NCBI GenBank assembly: GCA_038380435.1
Contig: JAWZYU010000007.1
Coordinates: forward strand, 87,620,334 to 87,684,333
DNA: 64,000 nt
Direction of reading: 5' to 3'
Origin: Ryuthela nishihirai
Lineage: Eukaryota > Arthropoda > Arachnida > Araneae > Heptathelidae
Both the position numbers and the translations under genes were made by a program. Position 1 is the stretch's first letter. Each line of letters opens with the position of its first letter. Shown here piece after piece: positions 43,425 through 55,607 of this stretch. Below the pieces are notes generated by a model. The model saw only the letters and a program-made list of their open reading frames with translations. It was not told where the DNA came from and made no database searches.

Positions 43425-43765
43425 GGCAGCTCTCAGGTTCGAGTTCTATCAGAGCCAGCTTAAGATATATCTCCGCTAAACTCAGTCAATTAAAAAAGGG
43501 ACACCCGATGAGCTTCGAAAGGCCGCAGTCCGTTGAATGGGACATTAAGACGTGGTTCAGTGGGTAAGAGAACTATATCCTGTGCATGTTGAGGAACACA
43601 CTGAATGTCCTTGATGGGAGGCTACCATCTGCCTGTTAACAGCTATTTCCGTGAGCTTCTTCGTAGGCTATAGGCGCTATAGAGCCACATTGCGCTATAG
43701 GGCCACAATGGGCCCATTGTGTGCAAAAAGGTGCTTCTCAGAGATAAAATAACCGAATAATCCAA
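43425..43765 (+). mobile_element. SINE-A, old plus copy of an inverted pair
   Basis: Seen: B-box region aggttcgagttct, then gatatatctccgctaaactc, gatgagcttcgaaaggccgc, gatgggaggctaccatctg and a tail gagataaaataaccgaataa. The A box is degraded. Near 43660-43705 a short 'gctatag-gccacat/gcgctatagggccaca' duplication is inserted. Together with 43240-43410 the two copies could fold on each other. Confidence 0.8.
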
Positions 43766-44964
43766 ACCATACTCTACCGGAATTAGTATAGAAAATCTCA
43801 GTGAAGGAATGGTGACAATTGTAATCGGGGATCATTGGGATATGAGCTGTCGCTCTATACCTGACGAGATAGCCTCCGCTCTTCAAACCCTAAGTACAGA
43901 TTCACAAATGACTGCAACATTGTTATAAACTTCTAAAAATAAATCGTACTGGGAGTTATTTTCAAGCAAAAAATTGTTAATTGCAGCAACGTGAACTCTG
44001 ATTTTAACCTTTAGTTCCCAGTTTCTGAGAATATTCTATTTCCCAACATACAACGACTGCCATTGAACCCTTGCATGTTGAGAAAAAAAAAAACAGCTAA
44101 ATGCAAATCAGTTTTCCACCTAAACCTCTTGGACAGTAACGAATGATTTCAACGCTCACCGGCGATGTTACAAGTAAAATCGGATAAAAACAAAAAATGC
44201 ATTCCTTTTCATGCAAACGAACTGGATGCACACCATTCTCTCATGACATTCGTCATTTTTCACTCGGTTCTGTTGTCTCGCGTGAACTGAATACCAAATA
44301 GCGCGAACTACAATCCGTGCTTGAAGTAGAGATCACTTGAGAGCGTCACATCATGACCTCTGATAGAAACTCTGTGTTTCTAACGCATTTCCACCGAAAG
44401 ATCCACTCGTGAGAAGAGCGCACCATTACCTTAATGACATTTGTATTGGTCTGTAAATAGCCCAGGGCAGTGACTGGAAACCCTGAGCAAAGGCACTTCA
44501 TGTACCGCGTCACACACGAGACTCAATTGATTTCCTCTTCAACGGCGCATGAAGGGAATGAATCCTTTGCTGTTTTATTAACTGAGAACGATGGTCGGTG
44601 AACGAAACGAATTTGTGAAGAAAACGCTGAACGACGGTTTTTGCGTTCTCTGAGAGTTTAAATGGGAGGCGAAAAGGAATTCTGGAGTTGCACCAATGCA
44701 GATTTTTCTCTTTTTTAGAAAGATAAAAGTAATGAAGTATTCTCATTCGACAGAAGGGGATTATCGTCACGTGGAAGGGTGCTCCTAAAAGGATAAAAAC
44801 CCAATGGGCTGAATCTCAAAGTAGACGGTGCATAAAACATCCGCTAAATCTAGAAGAGTGTCTTTCAACAATATAATCAAGCTTCTTCTTTAACCCATAT
44901 ATTAGTACCATCCAGCGTGTTCACTACCATAACTATCACAGCAAAACGTCATGTCATTTAGAGG
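43766..44964. other. No feature recognised
   Basis: About 1.2 kb with no recognised frame. The 86-codon minus frame at 44510-44770 has no identifiable domain. Confidence 0.5.
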
Positions 44965-44969
44965 AATGG

Positions 44970-45273
44970 GAATTGGATGAATGGGTAGCTTGCCAAGCTC
45001 GTATTCTATAGTTCCCAGCTTCGAGCCCCAATTCTGTCTTCGCTGACTCCCAGCCAGATCTCGGTGAGAAAGGGAACATCGATGACCTTGGAAAGGCTGC
45101 CGTCCGTCTCATGGGATGTTAAGCCATGCTTCATAGGCGTCCCATCTCTCTCTCGTAACAGCTGGCCAGTAAATACCCTTCTCCCAACCTTCTCTGAGTC
45201 TTTGGAACCCTTGTGACCTGGCCATTTAGCCCATTGTGCGCAAAAAAGGGTCACTCAGAAGTACAACACATCC
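44970..45273 (+). mobile_element. SINE-A, old copy with internal deletions
   Basis: Seen: ggtagcttgccaagctcgta, B box cttcgagcccc, gaccttggaaaggctgccgt and gtgacctggccatttagccc, ending agaagtacaacacatcc. Two internal segments are shortened. Minus frames over it are shadows. Confidence 0.82.
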
Positions 45274-45494
45274 TTTTCATTTAACCCATATATCAATCTC
45301 ATCAAGCGGATTCTGCAACATGAACATCAATGCAATTCGGCGTGTTCTTTGACATGCACAATGTGCATTCAATCTGCATATCAGCGTCATCCATTTCATG
45401 CTAATAAAGTGTCATTCTCTGTGTCCTTTCATATGCGTATAAATGCTGTCCAGGGTGTTCACCATACACTTCAATGTTATCCACTCATTTTTTA
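45274..45494. other. Short spacer with SINE-A-like phrases
   Basis: Phrases like 'cggcgtgttctttgacatgcac' (45337) and 'cagggtgttcaccata' (45450) echo the SINE-A body. They may be tiny relics. No gene. Confidence 0.35.
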
Positions 45495-45505
45495 CCTACA
45501 CATAA

Positions 45506-45877
45506 GGGGGCGGGGGTGGCTCAGTCGGTAGCGCGCCAGGCTCGTAATCTGTAGTTCCCAGGTTCGAGTCCCAGCTGGGTCAGCGTTGAGATTTATCTCC
45601 GCAAAATTCCCCGCCCTGCCCACGGTCAGTAGGGGACACCGATGGGCTTGGAAAGGCCGTCGTCCGTCGGATGGGACGTTAAGCCGTGGCCCCTTGTGCG
45701 GCAGAGCCATACCCTGTGCACGTTAAAGAACACGCTGGATGGCCTTGACGGGAGGCTACCATCTGTCTCCCAACAGCGGTTCCAGTGGGGGGTTCTCTGA
45801 GCCTTCGGGGTCCATGTGACCTGGCCATTTAGCCCACGGTGTGCAAAAAAGTGCCGCTCAGAGGTAAAACAAACCAA
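45506..45877 (+). mobile_element. SINE-A, full length with 11-bp duplication
   Basis: Seen: complete copy with canonical A box and B box (ggttcgagtccc). cctacacataa flanks it at 45495-45505 and 45878-45888. It shares with the copy at 41353 a deletion that replaces the usual 'gggtcccctcccccaacctt' stretch by a short G run. The two therefore come from one sub-lineage. Confidence 0.96.
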
Positions 45878-45888
45878 CCTACACATAA

Positions 45889-46690
45889 GCTGGATATTAG
45901 CCCTTATGGCAGAGCATTGGTTTCAGAGAACTACAGACTCCAAATGGGGCCGAGGCTTGAAATAGCACAGATGGCTTTGGGCTCAGTCTCAATTGAAATT
46001 GAAATTTCCAATTTTGTTATAATTGGGAAAAAGTAAAATAGTAAAATATTTTAATTTAATTATAGTTACATCATTTATACCGGCCTTTAATAAATAAAAT
46101 TAATAAGTACTATTCAACATTTGATTACTTTTTCACACATTCTGTTTTTTTAATAAATCCCCATTACTGTTTATAATAAAGATGATTTCGAGCTCGATTA
46201 GAGGTAAAAAAGAACTCACTGATGCATTGTAAAGAAAATATTCAAGAATGCAGGCTTTCTAAATCATTTTTTAATTATTCATATTAGGAACTATTGCAAA
46301 CTTTGAAATAATTTTCATTATTTGTTGACAAAATTTAAATCAGAGTGTTATTTGGGTCAAAAAAATACTAAAAACAATTCGCAGAGTGCGAAACTTTCAA
46401 GTAACAGTTGTAAACGTTGAGAGTGCTTTATTAATGAACGAAAGATAATACTTGAAAAAATAATTAAATATTAAATGTTGCTTATTTTTAATTACAAAAA
46501 ACTGAATAAGACGTTGGAACTATAATAAAAAGATAATGCATTAACTTTTTTTTGCTTTTCATTTTTACAATTACAAGAAATTTTTCAAATTTAAATCATG
46601 GCTGAGCCCTAGCCAAAAAGCGTTTGCGTTAATTTGAAACCGAGCTACATTGCTCAAAGTCGAACAAAAAGAAGGAATGGAAGTAGAGCT
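45889..46690. other. No feature recognised
   Basis: AT-rich sequence. A 65-codon frame starting inside the SINE-A tail has no domain. Confidence 0.5.
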
Positions 46691-46699
46691 ATGAAAACC

Positions 46700-47900
46700 G
46701 CAGGAGGCAATCGGCCATCGAAGATATGCAAATGATCAAGTTCCGCAGCAAATGAACACGTGATACCCAACAAAGCCGTGAATAAATACCGGGTGCCCAC
46801 GAGCTCGTATTATAGCACGACTGACAGTGAGGTTGGAGTGCATGCTGTGAAAATGTGCGGAACATGCTTTGGAGATGCCGGCAGGACCCTTATGCGCATT
46901 TGGCACCTTCTGAAGAGAAGGAATCGTCGATATACGAGAACTCGAATTGAGCATTTGATCGATTACTGCACGCATGGGGCACAGTGTAAGCACAGTGCAA
47001 AGGTGCGTCTCATGCAACATCATGGAGCACCAAATGACATGAAGGACATGTATAGGACCAACATGCTACACCACAGGACGTGAAGATCGTATGCTCCATA
47101 GGACGGCTGTTCACGACCTTTTTACCACAGCAACTGTGCTGCTGAATGATTTGCAGGACTGCTAAGTTCAACTAAGCATATTTCCACACAAACCATTAGA
47201 CAGTGTTTGCATGATGCAGGAATGATAGCAAGACGTCCAATCCTTCATCTGCTATTGCAGCAACATCACAGGTTACGCTGACCCCATCAGCAAGGCAACA
47301 TTGGACTACAGAATGTAGAAGAGTGTTGTTCACAAATGAGTCCCAATTCTATTTCGGCATGCCAATGGTTGTTTGACCGCATGACGTCGGCATCGTTAGT
47401 GATACGAGGACGTCTATTCTATTAGTTGCCATACAGCTCACCACTATGGTACAATGGCATGGTGTGGCATCATATATGGCGATGGGATAACTCTGTTCCA
47501 TGTTTCTGGCTTGCTAATGGTAAGATATTATTACATCGATGACATTAATCCTGTGGCACGACCATTCCTTATCGCCATGCCTCGACTGATTCTGCAGCAT
47601 GAGGACGCCACCCAACACGCTGCAAGTGCAACAACGGACATTCTCCCATGGCCACCATACTCCCCGGACCTTTCGCTCTTTGACCATGTGTAAGACCTTA
47701 TGTGTCGCCGCCTTCGTCAGCTCCCTCCTGCGGCGAACCTGGTGTACATAGTTGGGTGCCCAATTGGATGCTGTTTGAAATGCCATACCTGAGGACACCA
47801 TCTGATTGAAGGAATGCCGAAACGTCTACAGGCTTATGTAATCACCCGAAGGGGGCCTACTGTGTACTGATGAATCTGCAATAAACGCGTGTACCTTATG
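46700..47900 (+). pseudogene. Tc1-like transposase remnant
   Basis: Seen: from about 47235, broken plus frames give HRLRWTHQQ-like text, then the first-Asp block (CCSQMSPNSI in one frame, from an original '.vFSDESrF'). At 47456 comes MAWCGIIYGDGITLFHVSG, then IDDINPVARPFLIAM and LPWPPYSPDLSLFDHV, the third-acidic block (Tc1: 'WPa.SPDLnPIEHvW'). DATQHAA stands where 'DNArpH' is expected. Stops and frameshifts separate all blocks. The 5' part at 46760-47230 is less clear. Inverted repeats not located. Confidence 0.8.
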
Positions 47901-48374
47901 TTCTCTCGTTCCGTTTTCTGATCGTTTGCACATCAACCTCATAGCTTCCATCCTCTCAGTTTCGAGTATGTATCAGTTTCGAGTATTTAATGTCACTTCT
48001 TTCGTGCTGTTGCGATTTCCACTTTGAGCACTGTATTTAGTCAGCATAGGCCTGAACTCGTCTCTATTTTCTGAATTTACTGAAAAAGTTTCAGTTTTCT
48101 ACGAATTATTCGCAGTAGTTGCATTTCCTTATAACACTAAGAATGTAATTTTGTAATAAAGGAATTATAATTATTTCACTTCTGTAATATCCTAAATTAC
48201 CAAAAAACGATTGCGACATATGTTTTTATGTTCGGATTGTGAAAACTCTTTCTTTTTTTCTTTAACCAGACTCTGATTCAGAAATTGTAGATATAGTTCG
48301 AGCCCTAGGATTTATTTAACCCTAGGATTTATTTAATTCGAGTTCGAATGCTTCAGCACGAATCCATCACTACT
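47901..48374. other. No feature recognised
   Basis: AT-rich spacer. The phrase 'ccctaggatttatttaa' is duplicated at about 48303-48339, close to the start of the 52-bp array. Confidence 0.5.
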
Positions 48375-51003
48375 GTAGACTTCGACTCCTGGTTGAATTA
48401 ATGTCCTATATATTGTTATCGAACTGTAGATCTTAGCCGTCTGACAGGATTAAAGTCCTCTATATTGCGATAGAACTGTACAACTTAGCCGTCTGGTAAG
48501 ATTAATACCCTATATATTGATGTAGAACTGTAGACCTTAGCCTTCTGGTAGGATTAATGTGCTATATATTGCTATAGAACTGTACACCTTAGCCGTCTGG
48601 TAAGATTTATGTCCTATATGTTGCTGTAGAATTGTTCACCTTAGCCTTCTCCTAGGATTAATATCTTATATATTGTTATAGAACTGTAGACTTCACCTTT
48701 TGGTAGAATTAATGTCCTATATTTTGGTATAAACTATACACCTTATCCGTCTAGTTCAATTAATATCCAATATATTGCTGTAGAGCTGTAGACCTCAGCC
48801 TTCTGGTAGTATTATATAGGATATTAATGTCCTATACACTGTTATAGAACTGTAGACTTTATCTTTCTAGTAGGATTAATGTCTTATGTATTACTATAGA
48901 ACTGTAGGACTTAGCCTTATGGTACGATTAATATCCTATATATTGATGTAGATCTGTAGACCTTAACCTTCAGGTAGAATTATGTCCTATGTATTGCTAT
49001 AGAACTGTACAACTTATCCGTCTGGTATGATTATGTCATACATATTGCTGTAGAACTGTGGACCTTAGCCTTCTGGTAGCATTAATGTCCTATATATTTC
49101 TATAGAACTGTAGACTTTGCGTTCTGGTAGAATTAATATCTTATATATTGCTATAAACTGAACACCTTAACCGTGGTACGATTTGGTACGATTTATGTCC
49201 TATATATTTCTGTAGAACTGTAGACCTTAGCCTTCTGGTAGGATTAATGTTTATTATGTTACTATAGAATTGTAGACTTTGCCTTCTGCTAGTATTAATG
49301 ACCTATATATTGCTATAGAACTGTACACTTCCCCTTCTGGTAGAATTAATATCCTATATATTGCTATTAAGTGTACAACGTAGCTGTCTGGTAGGATTAA
49401 TGTTCTATATATTATTGTAGAACTGCAGATTATAGCCTTCTGGTAGGATTAATGTCCTATATATTGCTATAGAATTGTAAAACGTAGCCGTCTGGTACGA
49501 TTAATGTCCTATATCTTGCTGTAGAACTGTAGACCTTAGCCTTCTGGTACGATTAATGTCCTGTATATTGTTATAGAACTGTAGACCTTATCCTTCTAGT
49601 AGGATTAATGTCTTATATATTGTTATAGAACTGTAGACCTTAGCATTGTGGTACGATTTATGTCCTATATATTGCTATAGAACTGTACAACGTAGCCGTC
49701 TGGTGCGTTTAATGTCCTATATATTGCTGTAGAACTGTAGAACTTAGCCTTCTGATACGTTTAATGTCCTATATATTGTTACAGAACGGTAGACCATATC
49801 CTAGTCGTAGGATTAATGTCTTATGTATTGCAATAGTACTTAGCTTTCTCTTACAATTTATGTCCTATACATTGCTGTAGAGCAGTAGACCTTAACCTTC
49901 TGGTAGGATTAATGTCCTATATATTTTTATAGAACTGTAGAACTTATCCTTCTACTAGGATGAATATCACATACATTTTTATAGAACTGTAAACCTTATC
50001 CTTCTACTAGGATGAATATCCCATACATTTTTAAAGAACTGTAAACCTTATCCTTCTAGTAGGATTAATGTCTTATGAATTGCTATAGAACTGTAGACCT
50101 TAGCCTTCTGGTATGATTAAGGTCCTATATATTGCTCTTGAACTGTAGACTTCAGCCTTTTGGTAGTATTAATGCCCTACATATTGCTAAGAACTGTAAC
50201 TTCGCCTTCTGGTAGAATTAATGTCTTCTATATTGCTATAGAACCGTACAACGTAGCCGTCTGGTGCGATTAATGACCTATATATTGCTATAGAACTGTA
50301 GACTATAGCCTTCTGGTAGGGTTAATGGCCTATATATTGTTATAGAACTGTAGACCTTATCCTCCTCGTAGGATTAATGTCTTATGTATTGCTATAGAAC
50401 TGTAGACCTTAGCCTTCTGGTATGATTAAGGTCCTATATATTGCTCTTGAACTGTAGACTTCAGCCTTTTGGTAGTATTAATGCCCTACATATTGCTAAG
50501 AACTGTAACTTCGCCTTCTGGTAGAATTAATGTCTTCTATATTGCTATAGAACCGTACAACGTAGCCGTCTGGTGCGATTAATGTCCTATATATTGCTAT
50601 AGAACTGTAGACTATAGCCTTCTGGTACGGTTAATGGCCTATATATTGTTATAGAACTGTAGACCTTATCCTCCTCGTAGGATTAATGTCTTATGTATTG
50701 CTATAGAACTGTAGATCTTAGCCTTCTGATACGATTAATGTCGTATATATTGCTGTATATCTGTATACTTTAGGCTTCTGGTAGGCTTGATGTCCTACAT
50801 ATTGCTATAGAATGTACACTTCGCCTTCTCGTAGAATTAATATCCTATATATTGCTGTAAGCTGTACACATTAGATACCTGGTACGATTTATGTCTTATA
50901 TATTTCTGTAGAACTGTATCACTTAGCCTTCTGGTAGGATTAATGTCCTATATATTGCTATAGAACTGTAGACTTCCCCGTCTGGTAGAATTAATGTGCT
51001 ATA

Positions 51004-52436
51004 CAGGGTATCCCTGAATTCATGGCTCGAACATGAGGGGATGGTAGTACACTCCGAACCCACCAATATTCGTGAAAGAATATGCGGTCGCAAACGCAGT
51101 GAGGAGTCGGAAATGAAGGACAGACACAGAGGTTTCCAGAGTGACATTTATTGGAGATCATTAAAACAAATGCTCAAACGTCCGCCCACCAACATTGATA
51201 CAGGCGGCACAACGGCGGAGTTGTGACCTGCTCGTAAACAACAGGCTTGTTGCGCACATCAGCGGCTGAGACGGATAGTCGGGCTACCAGATCCTCTGCG
51301 GACTGCACGGGCATCTCATACAGGACACTCTTCAAATGTCCCCACAGAAAGAAATCGATACAAGAAAGATCGTGCGATCTTGGGGGGGGGGGGGGCATGG
51401 GATGGGACCACCGCACCCAATCCATCGTTTCCCAAATGTGGTATTAAGATGCTGACGCAGGTCCATGCTGAAATTAGCGGGTGCCCCATCGTGCTGGAAC
51501 CACATACGGGCGCGGATTGCGGCTGGAACATCCTGAAGCAATTCCGGCAAAACCTGTTGCAGAAAATTACGGTACGTTCGCCCATCGAGGCAGTCTGGCA
51601 GTAGGTAGAGTCCAATTTAAGTAGTCATGCACGATCCCCGCCCAGACATTGATGGCGAACCGTTGCTGGTTCGAATTTGGATGTGTACCACGGGAGTTCT
51701 GGGACGCCCACAAATGAGCATTATGGACATTCACTACGCTTTCACGTGGGAATGTTGATTCATCCGTAAAGAGCACATGCGCGAGGAAATCGGGATGTGC
51801 GGCACTTTGCTGCAGGAACCACTGGGCGAAATCCATGCGAAGGGATAATCAACAGCTCTCAATGCCTGCACTCGCTGCAAGTGATAGGGGTGTAGCCCTT
51901 CTTCATGTAGTACTCGCCAGACGCTGTCCCGATGCACAAACAGGCTCCGGGCGGCGGATCGCGGCTTGTACCTGGGTTATCTGTCACCATACGCAAGATG
52001 TCCTCGCTCACAGCTGGCGTTCTGACCGTCCGTGCTCGTCCGGCATCATATCGACTGACGTGGAAGGTGCTTGCCTCAGACAGGTGGCGGTGCAGTCTCG
52101 CAAACATTTTATGATCGGGCACACGGCGCATAGGTTATTGCACACGGCGCATAGGATATCGCTCACGGTAGAGTCTTTGCGCCTCTCTACCATTGCCCTC
52201 GGCTACGCCGTACATCAGGTGCATATCGGCTTTCTCTGCTTTCGTAAATTGCTCCATCTCGTGTTCGGTCGACGCTGAGAATGCTGGGGTTTGGTCGAGC
52301 AGCGTTTTTAGCCGTGCCGCCTCGTCTGCGCCTCCTACCGGCACTGGCTGAGTTTGCGACCGCATGACGAATATTGGTGGGTTCGGTGTGTACTACCATC
52401 CCCTCACGTTTGGGCCATGAATTCAAGGACACCCTG
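51004..52436 (-). mobile_element. mariner-like element with long inverted repeats
   Basis: Seen: starts cagggtatccctgaattcat and ends with a near-exact reverse complement. The arms run about 90 bp and include tgaggggatggtagtacac and cccaccaatattcgt. It is inserted in the 52-bp minisatellite at TA: left flank gctaTA, right flank TTtattgc where the unit has TAtattgc, so one base of the duplication has changed. At 1433 bp with a minus-strand transposase it is structurally complete. Repeat-arm divergence is low. Confidence 0.95.
51174..52257 (-). pseudogene. DUF4817/DDE mariner-like transposase pseudogene
   Basis: Seen on the minus strand: start MEQFTKAEKADMHLMYGVAE at 52257, then RRVPDHKMFARLHRHLSEAS, RTPAVSEDILRMVTDNPGTS, HRDSVWRVLHEEGLHPYHLQ, VLFTDESTF (first Asp), RFAINVWAGIVHDYL, MWFQHDGAPANFSM (second Asp) and SHDLSCIDFFLWGHLKS (third). 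Known: an N-terminal DUF4817 helix-turn-helix with a Tc1/mariner DDE domain, common in arthropods. All three acidic blocks survive, but at least four frame changes and stops break the gene. One stop lies in a 21-bp tandem duplication at 52120-52155, and one frame change lies at a G run (51381-51393). Confidence 0.9.
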
Positions 52437-52489
52437 TTTATTGCTATAGAACTGTACAACGTAGTCGTCTGGTACGATATTGGATACAA

Positions 52490-54130
52490 AAATATCGTGA
52501 AATGTATTTGAATTTCAATTCAAATATAATGAAGAGAAAAGGAAGATTATTTCTAATTGTATTTCTCTGATATAAAAAAAACATCTGTTGTGGGGGGAAG
52601 GAAGGCAAACTTTATTTTTTTTAATGATAATTGTTGGTTTTTAGGGAGAAAATTTCTTTTTGGGTTGGATAGGTATTAATGAAATATTACGATTTGTACT
52701 TTTCAAACACCCCAAAACTTATAATTGCCGCCTCTAATGGATGAAAAATATTAAAAATTCCCATTGATTGAAAATACCGAAAATTTCCGGATTTGATTTA
52801 ACCACTTTGAAAAGACGTTCTAAATTTTCAGTTCCAATTTCCAATGCAATCGAATCATAACGAATCTGTTAACTTTAGAAAATGAACATTGAATTTAATG
52901 TCATGAAGTAGCAAAAAAGAATGAGTTCGTGGTAAGATCGAAATAATGCAGATGACTTCGAATTCAGTCATTTTTTCTTTTAATTATCAAAACATTAAAT
53001 AAAAATAATTAAACTAATTTCCTTTCCGTATTTAAGGATAAAATTCAAATCTTAATGTTATTGTAATGATTTCTTATTAAAATTACAAAAATTAAATTTT
53101 GTAATGAAAACTTAATAAAAGATTTCAATCTTTTAATAAGTTTTTATAGATTGAAAATAATAAACAATATTCAGGCTGAAAATTACTTCAGCTCCAACGA
53201 TTTTCATTTTTTGTCATTTATTTCTACTGTTTTTCATTACAAATAACATTAAGATTTGAAATTTATCCTTAAATAATCCTAACTGTTTTGAATATTGCAA
53301 TTCCCTATGATAAAAGTTTTAGAAATATGTCTGACGTGAATGTATTTTTGTATTTAAGTTTCACAGTGTGTCTCAGAGAGTTCTTTCTGCCTAACTACCT
53401 CCGCTATTGCTTCAGATCAGAAATTATTTGAACTCCTGTTCCCAACTTTAAACCCGAAATCATCTCTAATAACTTTTCAAAATAATAACATGTAAGAATC
53501 ATGGTAAAGAAAACTTTTTTTTTTTTAAAGAATAAATGTTTTTCATGTTCGGCCATTGCAAGTTTCCCTTAACCTTTTCTCTCTCTTTTCGGAAAATGAG
53601 AACTCACTGATAGCAGACTAAATTGCTTCTGCCATTCTCCTCAGAAAGTGAGTTTTTCAATTGCTTGCAGCATTCGTTCTTTTGCACCATTAAACAAATC
53701 CCATTTCCAAAACTTTTTTCTGTTTCTTGTGTTCATCTTCTTTCTCGCTGCGTCTGACAGGAAAGTTCTTCGATGAATTCCTTTGCCATGGCTAGCAATT
53801 TCTTCCTTCGATTTTTGAAAAGATCTGATATTTCCCAAAGTTAATCGAATACCAGAGGCTACGGCATCACTTTTTGTTTATAAAACTGGAATTAAATGTG
53901 TGGATTTGATGCCAGATATTCTTGTTCTGATGACGCATTCATTTAGTTGTTGCATCAACCGCCATCACTTTCCTCTTTAACGTAACTGTTATCAACTTCT
54001 CTTATGAAACTCATTTTGTTCTAAAGAGGTAACGTAATTGATTTTGGCATGGATTTAGAATAAGGAAAAACGAACACAAATGAAAGATTCTGCTAAGAGT
54101 AGATCCATATATAATTGGGATGGTAGTGGG
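52490..54130. other. No gene; partial R300 at 52600-52780
   Basis: AT-rich. 52660-52760 carries ggttggataggtattaatga, atattacgatttgtactttt and 'ctctaatgg', matching the R300 unit in plus orientation. The 65-codon minus frame at 53641-53838 is Lys/Arg-rich without a recognised domain. Confidence 0.5.
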
Positions 54131-54132
54131 AA

Positions 54133-55065
54133 GGTGGCTAGCTTAGTCGGTAAAGCGCAGACTACTAATCTGCATTTTTTGAAATAATAAAATAACTTGA
54201 TTATGCCTTAGTATGGTTAAATACATAGATTACCCAGCTAAGCCTTATTATGGCTGGTCAGCAGGATTCCTTTCAATCACATGACAGGTTAATTAATTAA
54301 AAAAATATATATATAAACATCAAACAGCTGCTTGCCACAGAGGTCTGACAGGCGCCTGTCTGTTTATATGCCATAATAGAAGGTCTGTGAAGATGGCAGG
54401 ACCTCAGAAGAAAAACAACACACACAACCATGCCTTAACCCGGGGCTCGAACCCAGGTCCCTTAGATCAGTAGCCAAGCGTGCTAACCACTCGGCCATTA
54501 AAAACAGAAAATAAAACAAATAACAACAGTTAAATATTCACTTAACCTCCCCACCTACCACCACCGTACCCTCGATGAGAAAGAGGACACCGATGAGCTT
54601 GGAAAGACTGCCTTCCGTCTAATGCGATGTTAAAGCATAAGATGTTTATGTGATGTTAAGTCATGGCTCTTAGGCATAAGAGACAAGTAGTAGCATAAAT
54701 GAGAGTTCTGCCACAGTAAAAGGAGCTCGAGAATTCTATGAAAATCCATGGGAAAAGTTATGGGGGATGAGGGAAAAAATATGTTTCTTGTGGTTTTTGT
54801 GAAAATATGTGTGAAAATATGTGTGAAAATTAGAAAAAACCGGGGTGTTTTTTAGCATGTGAAAAACTAATTTAAATCATACTTTGTGCATGTAGGCACG
54901 AGGCTTGATGGCCTCGCCGGAAGGATTTGCATGTCTCCTAACAGTGTCCAGTGGATCCCGTTCTACCAATCTTCTCTGCGCCTTTGGATTCCTTGTAACC
55001 TGGCCATTTGGCCCATTATGTGCAAAATAGTGATGCTCAGAGATAAAGCAACTCGACCGAAAAGA
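54133..55065 (+). mobile_element. SINE-A, old copy broken into pieces
   Basis: Seen: the head (ggtggctagcttagtcggta ... ctactaatctgc) is at 54133-54175, the middle (gaggacaccgatgagcttgg ... aatgcgatgtta) at 54565-54650, and the 3' part (cttgatggcctcgccggaag ... gagataaagcaactcgacc) at 54900-55065. All are in plus orientation and in order. Intervening sequence includes a SINE-B. Joining them into one insertion is an inference. Confidence 0.6.
54310..54500 (-). mobile_element. SINE-B copy
   Basis: Seen: minus-strand copy with the agctgcttgcc block, body, B box (ggggctcgaaccc) and A box (accactcggcc). It lies between the head and middle of a broken SINE-A, consistent with a later insertion. Exact duplication not found. 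Confidence 0.88.
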
Positions 55066-55085
55066 AAACTCTGATGGTGATTGGT

Positions 55086-55440
55086 TTAGTAATAGAGTGA
55101 TAGGCTGATAGTGTCAAGTTCTCAAGTTTGAGTTTCCACATACCTGCAGTGGCATTCTCCCAGATAAATCTCATCCTGCGAGCAGTGAGAAAAGTAACAC
55201 TATGGGCTTTGAAACTCAGTGTCATGTGGGGGACCGTTAAGCCATCTCGCCTTGTGAAGGAGAGTCATAACTATGAATGTTCAAGAATGCCTCGACGATG
55301 TCTCTTCTTTGCTTCCGTTTCTTTCCTAACAGCTGTGTTCGGTAGATTCCTTGTCCTTCGGTAGAGCTCTTGGGGTCCTTGTGACCAGGCGATTTTGCTC
55401 GTTGGTGCAAAAAGGGACGCTCTGAACTATGGCCCCAAAG
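55086..55440 (+). mobile_element. SINE-A, very old copy
   Basis: Seen: weak but ordered matches, including aagtttgagtttcc (B box), gataaatctcatcctgc, actatgggctttgaaa, ggaccgttaagcca, cctaacagctgtgt and ccttgtgaccaggcgatttt. Minus frames here are shadows. Confidence 0.7.
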
Positions 55441-55607
55441 AAAAACAAATCCCAAAACCATTCTTCTTGATGAAATTTTGTTCTAATGGGGTATCGGCAA
55501 CTGATTTCAACATACATTTAAAATAAAAAAGTGTAAATCAAAATTTTTTAAAAATATCTATTTTTTCTCTTTACGCTCTAAAAAGCAGAAAATGAAACTA
55601 AAGCACA
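55441..55607. other. No feature recognised
   Basis: AT-rich spacer. Confidence 0.5.

Larger units (their letters stand above)
48375..52480. repeat. 52-bp minisatellite, about 50 units
   Basis: Seen: unit gtcctatatattgctataga + actgtagaccttagccttct + ggtaggattaat (52 bp), with units differing by a few bases and occasional indels. The array covers about 2.65 kb once the transposon at 51004-52436 is removed. A block near 50085-50380 recurs almost exactly at 50390-50700 (about 310 bp, six units), showing recent segmental amplification. No coding frame. Confidence 0.95.

Noticed and set aside
48375..52480. CRISPR array or centromeric satellite
   Set aside because: The units are contiguous without unique spacers, so not CRISPR; the array is only ~2.6 kb, so no centromere claim is justified.
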